Source of the DNA: CAKZLS01 sp963771545
GTDB lineage: Bacteria > Pseudomonadota > Alphaproteobacteria > Rhodospirillales > Defluviicoccaceae
Length of the DNA stretch: 64,000 bases
Assembly (NCBI GenBank): GCA_963771545.1
Contig: CAVYTX010000004.1
Location: 434,001-498,000, forward strand
Direction: 5' to 3'
Below are positions 6,393-18,300 of this stretch, one piece after another. The translations under genes were made by a program, and so were the position numbers. The stretch's first letter is position 1; each line of letters starts with the position of its first letter. The notes beneath the pieces were generated by a model, which saw only the letters and a program-made list of their open reading frames with translations, had not been told where the DNA came from and did not search any database.

Positions 6393-8039
6393 TTACTTGA
6401 ACTCCAACATACTGTCATCCCACATCTCTGCGGCGTCGAAACCGAGCAGGTTGGCAACCGAGGCCGCGACGTTGCTCAGCCCGTAGTCGTTGCCCTGGCG
6501 CAGGACAATCGAGCCATTGGACTGATTGTCATAATAGATGAGCGGCACCGGGTTGAGGGTATGGCTGGTCTTGGCCTTGATGGAACCATTCTCGTTGGCT
6601 TTCGGCTTACCCGTCTTCTTGTCCACCTCGAACATCTCGTCGGCGTTCCCGTGATCGGCGGTAATCAGCGCGACCCCGCCCAGTGCGTCGATCACCGGCA
6701 ATAGCCGGCGCAAGACCAGATCCACCGTCGCGACACCGATGAGCGCCGCGTCGAAGATGCCGGTGTGCCCGACCATGTCGCCATTGGCGTAGTTGACCCG
6801 GGCGAACCGGTGCTTGCCGGTCCTGAGCTGGCGGATCAATTCATCGGTGATCTCGGCGGCCTTCATCCACGGACGCTGCTCGAACGGCACTACGTCCGAC
6901 GGAATTTCGATGTATTCCTCCAGTTCGTCGCTGAACTTGCCGCTGCGATTGCCATTCCAGAAATAGGTCACATGGCCGAATTTCTGGGTTTCCGAAATAG
7001 CCAGCTGGGTGATGCCCTCGGCGGCCAAATACTCGCCCAGGGTGTTGCGGATGTGTGGCGGCGGAACGAGGTAGCGGCTGGGAATATGAAGATCTCCATC
7101 GTATTCCAGCATGCCGGCATACACCACCTTCGGATACCGGACCCGGTCGAACACCGCGAAATCCTCTTCCTCGAAGGCGCGGGTGATCTCGATGGCCCGG
7201 TCGCCCCGGAAATTGAAAAAGACCACGCTGTCGTAGTCTTCGATCTTGCCCACGGGTTCCCCGTCCTTGGCAATGACGAATGGCGGCAGATCCTGATCGA
7301 TGGTGCCCGGGTGCTTGGCGCGCAAGGCCTTGATCGCCTCGGCGGCGGTTTCGAATTGCGGACCTTCCGCCAGAACATGGGTATGCCAGCCCCGCTCCAC
7401 CATGCTCCAGTCGGCTCCGTAGCGGTCCATGGTGATATTCATCCGGCCCCCGCCACTGGCAATCGCCGCGTCGAACGTTTTATCGGACACCTCGGCAAGA
7501 AAGGCCTCGAAGGGCTCCACGTAGTCGAGCGCCGAGGTTTCGGGCACATCCCGGCCGTCCAGCAGGATGTGAACGCGCACCCGCATCACCTTCTCTTGCT
7601 TTGCCCTCCGGATCATGGCTTTCAGATGATCGATGTGGGAGTGGACGTTCCCGTCCGAGAACAGCCCCAGGAAGTGCAGTGTCGAATTGTGCGTCTTGGC
7701 ATTGCCGGTAAGATCCTTCCAGGCATCCTTCTCGAACATCTCGCCGGACGCGATGGCGTCGTTCACCAGGGACGCCCCCTGGTTATAGACCTGGCCGGAG
7801 CCGAGGGCATTGTGCCCCACCTCCGAGTTGCCCATGTCGTCGTCGCTGGGCATGCCCACGGCCTTTCCGTGCGCCTTCAGCGCGATATTGCCGTAGTCCC
7901 TGAGGAGCCGATCGAGCACGGGAGTATTCGCGGCGGCGAATGCATTGCCCACGGTGTTGTTGCTCAGACCGATACCGTCCATGACCACCGTCACAATGGG
8001 CCCCTTGATGCGCGCGAATTTGGGGTTTTTCTTCAGCAT
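6393..8039 (-). CDS. gpmI: 2,3-bisphosphoglycerate-independent phosphoglycerate mutase
   Basis: The enzyme interconverts 3- and 2-phosphoglycerate in glycolysis and gluconeogenesis, using two Mn2+ ions. The sequence has MDGIGLSNNTVGNAF near the N-terminus with the first metal-binding Asp, and the phosphoserine loop DDDMGNSEVGHNALGSG. It also has HIDHLKAM, the substrate-binding LLDGRDVPETSA, GDRAIEITRAF, and the C-terminal metal site ITADHGNADEM. The 548 residues are slightly longer than the usual 510-515. It heads the gpmI-envC-ctpA-deacetylase-rppH block, an arrangement common in alphaproteobacteria. Its leader holds the tandem palindrome at 8058-8101. Confidence 0.96.
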   Translation of the reverse strand: MLKKNPKFARIKGPIVTVVMDGIGLSNNTVGNAFAAANTPVLDRLLRDYGNIALKAHGKAVGMPSDDDMGNSEVGHNALGSGQVYNQGASLVNDAIASGEMFEKDAWKDLTGNAKTHNSTLHFLGLFSDGNVHSHIDHLKAMIRRAKQEKVMRVRVHILLDGRDVPETSALDYVEPFEAFLAEVSDKTFDAAIASGGGRMNITMDRYGADWSMVERGWHTHVLAEGPQFETAAEAIKALRAKHPGTIDQDLPPFVIAKDGEPVGKIEDYDSVVFFNFRGDRAIEITRAFEEEDFAVFDRVRYPKVVYAGMLEYDGDLHIPSRYLVPPPHIRNTLGEYLAAEGITQLAISETQKFGHVTYFWNGNRSGKFSDELEEYIEIPSDVVPFEQRPWMKAAEITDELIRQLRTGKHRFARVNYANGDMVGHTGIFDAALIGVATVDLVLRRLLPVIDALGGVALITADHGNADEMFEVDKKTGKPKANENGSIKAKTSHTLNPVPLIYYDNQSNGSIVLRQGNDYGLSNVAASVANLLGFDAAEMWDDSMLEFK

Positions 8040-8057
8040 TCTGATTCTCCCGACCTT

Positions 8058-8101
8058 TTATAATACGGCTTAAAGCCGATTATAATACGGCTTAAAGCCG
8101 A
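8058..8101. repeat. 22-bp tandem repeat, each unit a palindrome, upstream of gpmI
   Basis: Two identical 22-bp units lie at 8058-8079 and 8080-8101. Each contains the inverted repeat CGGCTTAAAGCCG, and its AT-rich part reads TATTATAA on the minus strand, like a -10 element. The pair sits 19 bp upstream of the gpmI start. It could be a duplicated operator/-10 unit or a leader hairpin pair. No convincing -35 is seen. Confidence 0.75.
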
Positions 8102-8244
8102 TGCTTACAGAATTTCGTCCGTCCGATCGCGACCCATTTGAGGTCCGCGGCGCGAGGGCGGATCGCGGTCGGCGTCCACAATAGCGTCTCTCCGGGGCGA
8201 CGGCCAGCCGGCACCTCCGTATCCATGGATCCACAAACGACAAC

Positions 8245-8278
8245 GGGGCGGGACCGTATGGTCACCGGCCCCCGCCCC
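8245..8278 (-). terminator. Putative terminator hairpin downstream of fba
   Basis: GGGGCGGG at 8245-8252 pairs with CCCGCCCC at 8271-8278, with an 18-nt loop. It lies about 55 bp after the fba stop on the minus strand. The following T content is poor (GTCGTTTGTGG), so termination is likely but not certain. The rest of 8102-8332 shows no gene. Confidence 0.5.
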
Positions 8279-8332
8279 GAGTCATTTGTCACCGTCCGCA
8301 ATCAACAGCGATTGCGCAAAACCACCCCGCTC

Positions 8333-9415
8333 TTATGCTTGAGCCAGGGATCTGCCGGTGGAACCGAGGTCCGTGCAGGCCTCGGAAAGCCGCTCGACCA
8401 TGCTGACTTCGGCCGCCCGCAACCATTTGCGGGGATCGTAGAACTTCTTGTACGGCGTCCCGTCCTCGGGGTCGATCTGGTACTTGAAGGCCTTCGGATT
8501 TGCGTTCACGCACTCGCCGACTGCCTCGGAGAACGCGAATTGGGTGTCGGTATCGATGTTCATCTTGAACACGCCGTAGCTGACGGCCTCGGAGATCTGC
8601 CCCTTATCCGACCCTGAACCACCGTGGAAGACCAGATTGAGCGGGTTCGGCCCGGCATTGTGACGCTGGGTGACGAGGCTTTGCGAGTTCTTCAGGATCT
8701 CCGGGCGCAATTTGACGTTACCCGGCTTGTACACGCCATGAACGTTGCCGAACGACGCCGCGACCGAGAACGAGCCGATCGGCTTCAACATGTCATAGGC
8801 CTGAAGAACGTCGTCGGGCTGAGTGTAAAGCTTCGTATTGTCGGCGCTTTCATCGAACTCGCCGCCTATGCCGTCTTCCTCGCCGCCGGTCACGCCGAGT
8901 TCGATTTCCAGGCTCATGCCCAACGGCGCCATTCTCTTGAGAAACCGTGCGCATTCATTGAGGTTCCACTCGATCGGCTCTTCCGACAGATCCAGCATGT
9001 GCGAGCTAAAAAGGGCCTTTCCGGTCTCCTTGTGGAAGGCTTCGCCGTGGTCGAGCATGCCCTCGACCCAGGGGATCAGTTTCTTGTTGGCATGATCGGT
9101 GTGCAGGATGACACAGACGCCATAGTGCTCGGCCATCAGATGGATGTGCTTCGCCGCCGCGACCGCGCCCATGACCTTGGCTTGACCGCTGTCTGGGAAC
9201 CCCAGTCCGGCGTAAAATTGCGCGCCGCCGTTGGAGAGCTGAATAATGATATCGGAGTTATTTTTAGCCGCGGCCTCCAGGACCGCGTTGACGGTATTGG
9301 TGCCGGTAACGTTGACGGCCGGCAGCGCATAGCCTCCGTTCTTACATGACTCGACCAGGGCGATGTAATCGTCGCCCGTCACGACACCTGGCTTAAGTTT
9401 TGCGGCTTCGCCCAT
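8333..9415 (-). CDS. fba: Fructose-bisphosphate aldolase, class II (type A)
   Basis: This cytoplasmic Zn-dependent aldolase splits or forms fructose 1,6-bisphosphate. The 360-residue protein has the FbaA-type pattern: LPAVNVTGTNTVNAVLEAAA, the catalytic and zinc region VCVILHTDHANKKLIPW, FSSHMLDLSEEP, MSLEIELGVTGGEEDG, LVFHGGSGSDKGQI and the substrate loop KMNIDTDTQFAFSEAV. The length equals E. coli FbaA. The start is supported by GAGGAGG just before the ATG at 9415. It stands alone between rsfS and gpmI, where many alphaproteobacteria have rlmH instead. With gpmI next to it, it makes a small glycolysis pair, although the intergenic gap suggests separate transcription. Confidence 0.96.
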   Translation of the reverse strand: MGEAAKLKPGVVTGDDYIALVESCKNGGYALPAVNVTGTNTVNAVLEAAAKNNSDIIIQLSNGGAQFYAGLGFPDSGQAKVMGAVAAAKHIHLMAEHYGVCVILHTDHANKKLIPWVEGMLDHGEAFHKETGKALFSSHMLDLSEEPIEWNLNECARFLKRMAPLGMSLEIELGVTGGEEDGIGGEFDESADNTKLYTQPDDVLQAYDMLKPIGSFSVAASFGNVHGVYKPGNVKLRPEILKNSQSLVTQRHNAGPNPLNLVFHGGSGSDKGQISEAVSYGVFKMNIDTDTQFAFSEAVGECVNANPKAFKYQIDPEDGTPYKKFYDPRKWLRAAEVSMVERLSEACTDLGSTGRSLAQA

Positions 9416-9730
9416 TCTGTATTCCTCCTCTGGGGGTTATTGGACCATGGCTCTCAAACGAGCCCCGCTTTGTGTGATTGGAATTTGGATCGGCCCAGAA
9501 ACACGAGAGTTGCGGCCGAATTTTGGCGAGCCGAAGGGATCGACGCAAGCGTCGTTGACGTCCAGAACCGTAACCGCTTTATTGCCCCGGCCTTACTCAA
9601 CCAACCGTTCTTTCTCAAAATCACCGCGCGCCGAATTGCCATCGGCGCGGCCGGAGGCTTACCAGATTCCCCGACGATGCTCCAGGACAATGGTAAGGCG
9701 CCCAAATCAATCGCGAGGAGCCTTGCACCC

Positions 9731-9764
9731 CCCCTGTAAGAGCCCTATGACAGCTCTTACGGGG
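9731..9764 (-). terminator. Terminator hairpin after rsfS
   Basis: GTAAGAGC at 9736-9743 pairs perfectly with GCTCTTAC at 9753-9760, and CCCC/GGGG extends the stem outward around one bulged base. It lies just after the rsfS stop on the minus strand. There is little T-tract, but the stem is strong. The rest of 9416-9730, upstream of fba, holds no gene that I can support. Confidence 0.6.
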
Positions 9765-9777
9765 CGCTTTCCCGGTC

Positions 9778-10146
9778 CTAAACCCGGGTGCCCGCGTGCG
9801 CGCCGGTCTCGGTCGTGATCATCGCTTGCGGTTGGCCCCACATTCGCTCAAGCGCGTAAAAAGCCCGGACTTCCGGCCGGAACAAGTGCACGACGATGTC
9901 GCCCGTGTCGATCAGCACCCAGTCGCAATGTTCCTTGCCTTCGATCGAGACGCCCTTGGCGCCGTTGCCCTTTATTTTTTCGCGCAGGTGTTCCGCCATC
10001 GTACCGACTTGCCGCCGCGATGTTCCCGTCGCGATAACCATGTAGTCGGCAAGTGGGGATTTGCCCGCAAGCTCAATGACAACGATGTCCTCGGCCTTGT
10101 CGCCCTCCAAGGACGCCATGACCGCCGTCAGCATTTCTGCCACCAC
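9778..10146 (-). CDS. rsfS: Ribosome silencing factor RsfS (YbeB/Iojap)
   Basis: RsfS binds ribosomal protein L14 and blocks joining of the 30S and 50S subunits, lowering translation when nutrients are short. The 122-residue protein matches the family throughout: DKAEDIVVIELAGKSPLADY, MVIATGTSRRQV, the HLREKIK helix, GVSIEGKEHCDWVLIDTGDI and VVHLFRPEVRAFYALERMW. The gene follows nadD by about 40 bp, as is usual in bacteria. A hairpin after the stop ends the nadD-rsfS unit. Confidence 0.96.
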   Translation of the reverse strand: MVAEMLTAVMASLEGDKAEDIVVIELAGKSPLADYMVIATGTSRRQVGTMAEHLREKIKGNGAKGVSIEGKEHCDWVLIDTGDIVVHLFRPEVRAFYALERMWGQPQAMITTETGAHAGTRV

Positions 10147-10185
10147 CGGCGGTGTTTTATGTGTCGCCCCTATGACCCGTGTCCC

Positions 10186-10839
10186 TTAAACTTTATCATT
10201 TGTCGCCTTTTTGTGTGCCGTTTGCGTCGCCGTTGACGCCCATTCGGCGCTCTCGGCCCGAATTCGCGTTGCCGACTCGAAATGCGGCCGCCCGTGCAAG
10301 AATACCCACGCCGGGGGCTGCGCCTCAGCCAACTTATCCGCTCGCCGCTCCGGTAGCCGGTGGGCGGCGAAGCGCCGCGCCGCTCTGCTCGATAACGCCC
10401 GTAAAGAATAGGACGGGCGGGTGAAAACCGCAATGGGAACCGATTTGAAAATCCTTCGCCAATTTCGCCACCTCGAAATCTGGCACAGATTGTCGGCGCC
10501 CATCAACCACACAAAACGAGTGCCGGGAAACCGCGACTTCAACGCCTCGATGGTTTCCGCCGTATAGCGCGTTCCCAATTGGACCTCGATATCCGTGACG
10601 AAAATCCTGGGGTGATCGGCCACCGCGAGGGCCCGTTGCATGCGCTTTTGCAACGGCGCCATTTCGCCGGCGTCCTTGAGCGGGTTTTGCGGCGAGATCA
10701 TCCACCAGACGTCGTCCAGCTTCAATCGCTCCAACGCCTGAACCGTGATGTGGCGATGGCCCTCGTGGGCTGGATTGAACGATCCACCCAAAATGCCGAC
10801 GACCCGCTTGCCCGAATCTCGCGATGCTCCGGGTTCCAT
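10186..10839 (-). CDS. nadD: Nicotinate-nucleotide adenylyltransferase
   Basis: NadD joins ATP and nicotinate mononucleotide to form deamido-NAD in NAD synthesis. Visible motifs are the nucleotidyltransferase signature GGSFNPAHEGHRHI, WWMISPQNPLKD, RYTAETIEAL, FVWLMGADNL with the WRNW region, and the C-terminal SATRIR (the SxTxxR motif). I chose the ATG at 10839 because GGGGAAGC precedes it. In-frame ATGs at 10857 and 10872 would begin just after, or overlap, the proA stop. From 10839 the protein has 217 residues. It sits between proA and rsfS on the same strand. Confidence 0.93.
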   Translation of the reverse strand: MEPGASRDSGKRVVGILGGSFNPAHEGHRHITVQALERLKLDDVWWMISPQNPLKDAGEMAPLQKRMQRALAVADHPRIFVTDIEVQLGTRYTAETIEALKSRFPGTRFVWLMGADNLCQISRWRNWRRIFKSVPIAVFTRPSYSLRALSSRAARRFAAHRLPERRADKLAEAQPPAWVFLHGRPHFESATRIRAESAEWASTATQTAHKKATNDKV

Positions 10840-10859
10840 CCCGCTTCCCCGGCGCATCT

Positions 10860-12154
10860 TCAGGGCCGGCATTGCCCCGAACCGCGAACCACGTACTTGA
10901 AGCTGGTGAGCTGTTCCACACCCACCGGTCCCCGCGCATGAAGCTTGCCTGTGGAAATGCCGATCTCGGCGCCCATGCCGAACTCGCCGCCATCGGCATA
11001 CTGGGTCGAGGCATTGACCATGACGATGGCGCTGTCCACGCGGTTGATAAACGCCTCGGCGGCCTCCGCGTCCTCGGTAATGATGGCCTCGGTATGCCCG
11101 GACGAATGCCTGGTCACATGCTCGATGGCGTCGTCCACGCCGTCGACCAGCTTCACCGACAGGATCGCGTCCAGATACTCCGTATCCCAATCCTCCTCGG
11201 CGGCCGGATCGATCCGCCGGTCGAGCGCCCGCGCCGCCGCGTCTCCCCGAAGGACGCAGCCAGCCGCTCGCAAATCCTCGACGATCGGCGGCAATACGAC
11301 GGCGGCGACGGCGCGATCCATGAGCAATGTCTCGGTCGCGCCGCAAATCCCGGTCCGCCGCATCTTGGCGTTGAAAACGACACGGCGCGCCATCTCCCAG
11401 TCGGCGGCGCTGTGGACATAGGTATGACAGACGCCCTCGAGATGCTTGAACAGCGGCACCTTGCTCTCGGCGGTGATCCGCTCGATGAGCGAGCGGCCGC
11501 CGCGCGGAACGATGACGTCGATGAAATCGCTCATCGCGAGCATCTCGCCAACGGCCGCCCGGTCAACGGTGGGCACCAGCTGGATACTGGCCGCCGGCAG
11601 ACCCGACGCGATCAGACCCGCCTCCAGGCACTCGGCGATCACCGACGACGAATTGATGCTCTCCGAACCGCACCTCAGGATCGACGCATTCCCGGACTTG
11701 AGGCAAAGCCCGCCGGCATCGGCCGTCACGTTCGGCCGGGATTCGAAAATCACGCCAACCACGCCGAGCGGGGTTCTGACCCGGGCGATGTGCAGACCGT
11801 TGGGGCGTTCCCATACCGCCATGACCTCGCCCACGGGATCGGGCAGCGCGGCAATCTCTTCCAAACCGCCAGCCATCGCTTCGATGCGGCCGTCGTTAAG
11901 GGCGAGACGGTCCAGCATCGCCGTGCTTAGGCCTTTTTCCTTGCCCGCGGCCATGTCGCGCGCGTTGGCCGTCAGCATGTCGGGCGCGCGGGCGCGCAGA
12001 ACGGCGGCGCTCTCCGTCAGCGCCCTGTTCTTGGCGGCGGTGGGAGCGATGGCCAGATCGGCCGCCGCCTCGCGCGCGGACACGCCCATGTGGCGCATCA
12101 GTTGCCGGACGTCATGCTCGCCCCGGCCGTGTTCACGGACTTCGGTATCAACGG

Positions 12155-12158
<4 letters not shown>
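10860..12158 (-). CDS. proA: Gamma-glutamyl phosphate reductase
   Basis: This NADPH-dependent enzyme makes glutamate semialdehyde, the second step of proline synthesis. The 432-residue protein shows the family motifs [45 protein letters not shown], the catalytic cysteine region [12 protein letters not shown], and the C-terminal [20 protein letters not shown]. The start ATG at 12158 overlaps the proB stop by four bases (ATGA), so proB and proA are translationally coupled. Confidence 0.97.
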
Positions 12159-14397
<2,239 letters not shown>

Positions 14398-14655
14398 CTA
14401 GGCGGTTGGTTCCACGAATACGTATGTTCGACCACGAGCCTTGCGCCGGAACGCCACGCGGCCTTCGGACATGGCGAACAAGGTGTGGTCCTTGCCCATG
14501 CCCACGTTGGCGCCCGGGTGAAACCGGGTTCCACGCTGGCGGATGATGATGTTGCCGGGGATGACCGCCTGGCCGCCGGATTTCTTGACGCCGAGGCGCC
14601 GCCCGGCGCTGTCCCGGCCGTTGCGGGAACTGCCACCTGCTTTCTTATGGGCCAT
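14398..14655 (-). CDS. rpmA: 50S ribosomal protein L27
   Basis: The 85-residue protein begins [20 protein letters not shown], the conserved flexible N-terminus that reaches the peptidyl-transferase centre, and continues [20 protein letters not shown] and [15 protein letters not shown]. It directly follows rplU (5-bp gap), the standard L21-L27 pair. Obg follows after about 75 bp. Confidence 0.98.
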   Translation of the reverse strand: MAHKKAGGSSRNGRDSAGRRLGVKKSGGQAVIPGNIIIRQRGTRFHPGANVGMGKDHTLFAMSEGRVAFRRKARGRTYVFVEPTA

Positions 14656-14660
14656 GGCCG

Positions 14661-15182
14661 TTACTCCTTCGAAACGCTTTCGGGGGAAACGCTTTCGGGG
14701 AAATCGCTTTCGGAGATCGCCTCGGGCGCCGACTCGACCCGGGTGTCGACTCGTGGTTCCGCCGCGACGTTCCGCGCCTCATCGGTCTCGGGGGCGGGCG
14801 TCTCGGTGGTCGTCTCTGGGGCCCGCTCGGCATCCGCGGCGTTGCTCTTGGTCGCGGGCGCCTTCCCGGTGGCGCTGATGCCGGCGATCCTCAGCATCGT
14901 CTGCTCCTGGCGATGACCCTTGGTGCGCCGATAGTTCTTGCGGCGATTCTTCTTGAAGACGATGACCTTATCGCCACGTGTCTGCGCCACCACTTCGGCG
15001 AACACGGCGGCCTGATCGAGACCCGGTGTGCCCACCAGCGGCGCGCTCCCATCCTCGGCAATCATCAACACGTCGTCGAGTTTGAGGGTATCGCCGGGAT
15101 CTCCCGGCAATCTCTCGACGGTCAACCGTTGGTTTTCGGCGACCCGGTATTGTTTTCCACCGGTGCGGATTACGGCGTACAT
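14661..15182 (-). CDS. rplU: 50S ribosomal protein L21 with acidic repeat-bearing C-terminal extension
   Basis: The start ATG at 15182 gives [20 protein letters not shown], the exact L21 N-terminus. [17 protein letters not shown] and TMLRIAGI mark the end of the L21 core near residue 103. About 70 further residues follow, rich in Ala, Glu, Ser and Thr. Alphaproteobacterial L21 proteins often carry an extra tail, but here its end comes from a 15-bp tandem DNA repeat (14671-14715), which gives a Pro-Glu-Ser-Val-Ser repeat. Function in the large ribosomal subunit is certain; the tail has no known role. A good sigma-70 promoter lies upstream at 15246-15273. Confidence 0.96.
   Translation of the reverse strand: MYAVIRTGGKQYRVAENQRLTVERLPGDPGDTLKLDDVLMIAEDGSAPLVGTPGLDQAAVFAEVVAQTRGDKVIVFKKNRRKNYRRTKGHRQEQTMLRIAGISATGKAPATKSNAADAERAPETTTETPAPETDEARNVAAEPRVDTRVESAPEAISESDFPESVSPESVSKE
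14671..14715. repeat. 15-bp tandem repeat at the 3' end of rplU
   Basis: GAAACGCTTTCGGGG at 14671-14685 and 14686-14700 are identical, and 14701-14715 is a variant. The repeat is in frame in the L21 tail. Confidence 0.85.
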
Positions 15183-15245
15183 CTGCGATCCATAAAAGCA
15201 AAGAAAGCACCGCGCGCGGGGGCGCGATGCAACCAAACCTCGGGC

Positions 15246-15273
15246 ACTATACTTCTTGTCCACCGGTTGTCAA
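15246..15273 (-). promoter_or_regulatory. Sigma-70 promoter of the rplU-rpmA-obgE-proBA unit
   Basis: On the minus strand, TTGACA (15268-15273) and TATAGT (15246-15251) are separated by 16 bp, about 65 bp upstream of the rplU start. This is the best housekeeping promoter in the left half of the window. Confidence 0.75.
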
Positions 15274-15352
15274 CGGTGCCGGATCCCGTCAAAGGCGCAT
15301 TGCACACGCTCATCTCGCCGTTCCCATCCGCCGGCGTTTTACGGTCCGGCGC

Positions 15353-18300
15353 CTATATCAGGAAGTCGTCGCCAGCGGTTTGGGAGTCATCGAACTCATA
15401 AGTCGAAAGATCGATGATGTCCCCGGCTTCGGGGTGGTCGACCCAATCAGCTTGAGCGGATAGGACGAATAGCGCTGGCGGCGGCGGACTGGCGGTGATG
15501 GTCATAACTTGGTCCGTACTCAGGCCGCCCTTGTCGGTGCTTCTGACCAAGAGATCGTAAGAGTCTCCTTCGTTGATCCGGCCGCCGTCGGCCACGATAA
15601 TGTCATTGCCATCGAGAGTGAACCGGCCGCGGGCATTGTCCAACAAAGCGTAGGTGAAGGTCTCCGGGACGGGGCTCCAGTCCGTGGTGTCCGGATCGAT
15701 GGTGGTCAGTGTGGCCACCACCGTTCCGTTCCCGGCATCGGCCACGAGCTCGCCGCCGGCCGGCTCGATGCCGGTTGGCGCTTCGTTGACGTCCGTCAGG
15801 AAAATGTCCAACTGTTCCGTGTAGCTGTCATTGCTCTGGTCGGTAACCATCACCTCGACGGTGTATGTGCCCTCGAACAACGGGTCCTCGAAATCGAGCA
15901 TCGACGCATTGTCGACCGTGAGCCGGCCGGTAACCGGGTCGATGTCGAATGCGCCGCTGGCGGTGTCCGTGAGCGCGTACTGAAAACCGTCCACGGTATC
16001 CGGATCCGTTGCCCAGACCGTGCCCACGATGGTTCCGTTCGAGGCGTTTTCGCTCACCCGGTTATTGGATAACTGCAGATCCATCGGCGCGTCGTTTTGG
16101 CCGCTAACGGTGATCGTCACCGTTCCGGTGTTGGAGACCGCGCCGTGGCTGTCGGTGGCGGCGTAGTCGAACGCCACGTCCCGGGTCTCGCCTTCGGCCA
16201 GGTCCTGGAAGCTGGCGCCCGGATCGAAGGTGAAGGTGCCGTCGCCGTTGTTGACCGCGCCGCCCTCGCTCGGCGAGGAGGTGATGGTGTAGGTGAGCGT
16301 AGCCCCGTCGTCGTCGGAGTCCACGTCGTCGCCCGCGAACGACGCGGTCACCGCCGGACCGTCCTCGGCCGCGGCGGCCGTCACGTCCTCTACCGCCGGC
16401 GCGTCGTTGACGCCGGTGACCGTGATCGTCACCGTTCCGATGTTGGAGACGGCGCCATGGCTGTCGATGGCGGCGTAGTCGAACGCCACATCCCGGGTCC
16501 CGGCCATGGCCAGGTCCTGGAAGCCGGCGCCCGGATCGAAGGTGAAGGTGCCGTCCTCGTTGTCGATCATGTCTCCTTCGCCCGGCGACGAAGCGATGGC
16601 GTAGGTCAGCGTCGCGCCGCCGTCGTCGGAATCCACGTCGTCGCCCACGAACGACGCGGTCACCGCCGCACCGTCCTCGGCCGCGGCGGCCGTCACGTCT
16701 TCTACCACGGGCGCGTCGTTGACGCCGGTGACGGTGACCGTCACCGTGCCTGAGTTGGAGACGGCGCCATGACTATCGGTGGCGGTGTAGCCGAACGATG
16801 CATCCCGGGTCTCGCCTACGGCCAGGTCCTGGAAGCCGGCCCCCGGATCGAATGTAAAGGTGCTGTCGCCGTTGTTGATCACGCCGCCTTCGCTCGGCGA
16901 GGAGGTGATGGCGTACGTCAGCGTCGCGGCGTCGTCGTCGGCATCCGCGTCAGCGCCCGCGAACGGCGCGATGATCGCCGGACCGTCCTCGGCCGCGGCA
17001 AGTGTCATGTCCGCGACCACGGGCGCGTCGTTGGCGCCGGTGACGGTGATCGTCACCGTTCCGATGTTGGAGACGGCGCCATGGCTATCGGTGGCGGTGT
17101 ATCCGAAGGTCACATCCCGGGTCTCGCCTGCGGCCAGAATTTGGAAATCCGATCCCGGATCGAAAGTGAAAGTGGCATCGTCAATGTCGACGACGGTTCC
17201 TTCGCCCGGCAACGAGGCGATGGTGTAGGTCAGCGTCGCGCCGTCGTCGTCGCCGTCCGCGTCGTCACCAAGGAAGAACCCGGTCACGGCGGGGCCGTCT
17301 TCGGCTGCGGCCGCCGTCACGTCCGTCACCACCGGCGCGTCGTTGACGCCGGTGACGGTGAGCGTCGCCTGGGCCGTCGCGCTGGCGCCACCGTCATCGG
17401 ACATCGTGTAGTGCACCACAACGGTCGCGGTATCGCCTTCGTCCAGTTCGTCGAAGTCGGCGCCCGGATCGAACCGCAACTGGTTGCCACCGATCGACAC
17501 GATCCCCGTGCCGCCGCCGACGAGCCCCGTCACCGATGCAATGGAAACGCTGTCCAGGGAGAACGTGGTGGGATCGTCGCCGGCGTCCGCGTCGGTGTCA
17601 TTGGCGAGTACATCGATACTCACCGGCGCGTTCTCCGTTGTGCCGCCCGTGTCGTCCACCGCGATCGGCGCCTCGTTGACATCGGCGACGCTAAGAATGA
17701 AGGACTGTTCGACGCTGAGACCGCCCTCGTCGATGGCGGTGATCGTGAGCGGCACGCCGGGTTCGCTCTCGTGGTCGAGGCTGACGCCGTCCTTGAGCTT
17801 GAGTTGGCCGCCCACCACCTCGAAGCGGACGTCGGACGACAGATAGACATGGCTGTCGCCAATATCCTGATCCTCGGTCGTCAAAAGTCCGACGACCGCA
17901 CCGCCGGCGTTTTCTTCGACACTGGCGTTGTCCAAGAAGATGGCGGTCGGCGCCTCGTTGACGTCGCGAACGAAGATGGTGAGGGTGTCGACTGTGGGGC
18001 TTGTGGTTCCGTCAACGTAGGTTGTGGTGACGTCGACGTCATGACTGACGGAGGTCTCGTAGTCGAGCTTCGTTCCGTCCTCGACGGTAATGAGGCCCGT
18101 TTGCGCGTCGATATCGAACCGGCCGTCCGCGTCATTGTTCAGTTCGTACGCGACGGCGCGGCGGGAGGCGAGGCCGGCGAAGACGATAAAAGTCCCGCTC
18201 GGGGCATTCTCGAAAACGATCGGAAACAACGTGGCCGTCGTCGTGAAACTCAGCTCGTAGGCGCCGCTTTCGCCATGGTCGCCGTTGGAACCGGAATCTC

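Noticed and set aside
6765..8063. 432-codon frame antisense to gpmI
   Set aside because: Shadow of the complete gpmI gene; no motif of its own.
9440..9818. Small frames between fba and rsfS
   Set aside because: No ribosome site, Arg/Pro/Ser-rich composition and overlap with the terminator; no rlmH-like sequence.
16090..17335. CRISPR-like array
   Set aside because: The repeats are about 310 bp, in frame and encode protein domains; no short repeat-spacer pattern exists in the window.
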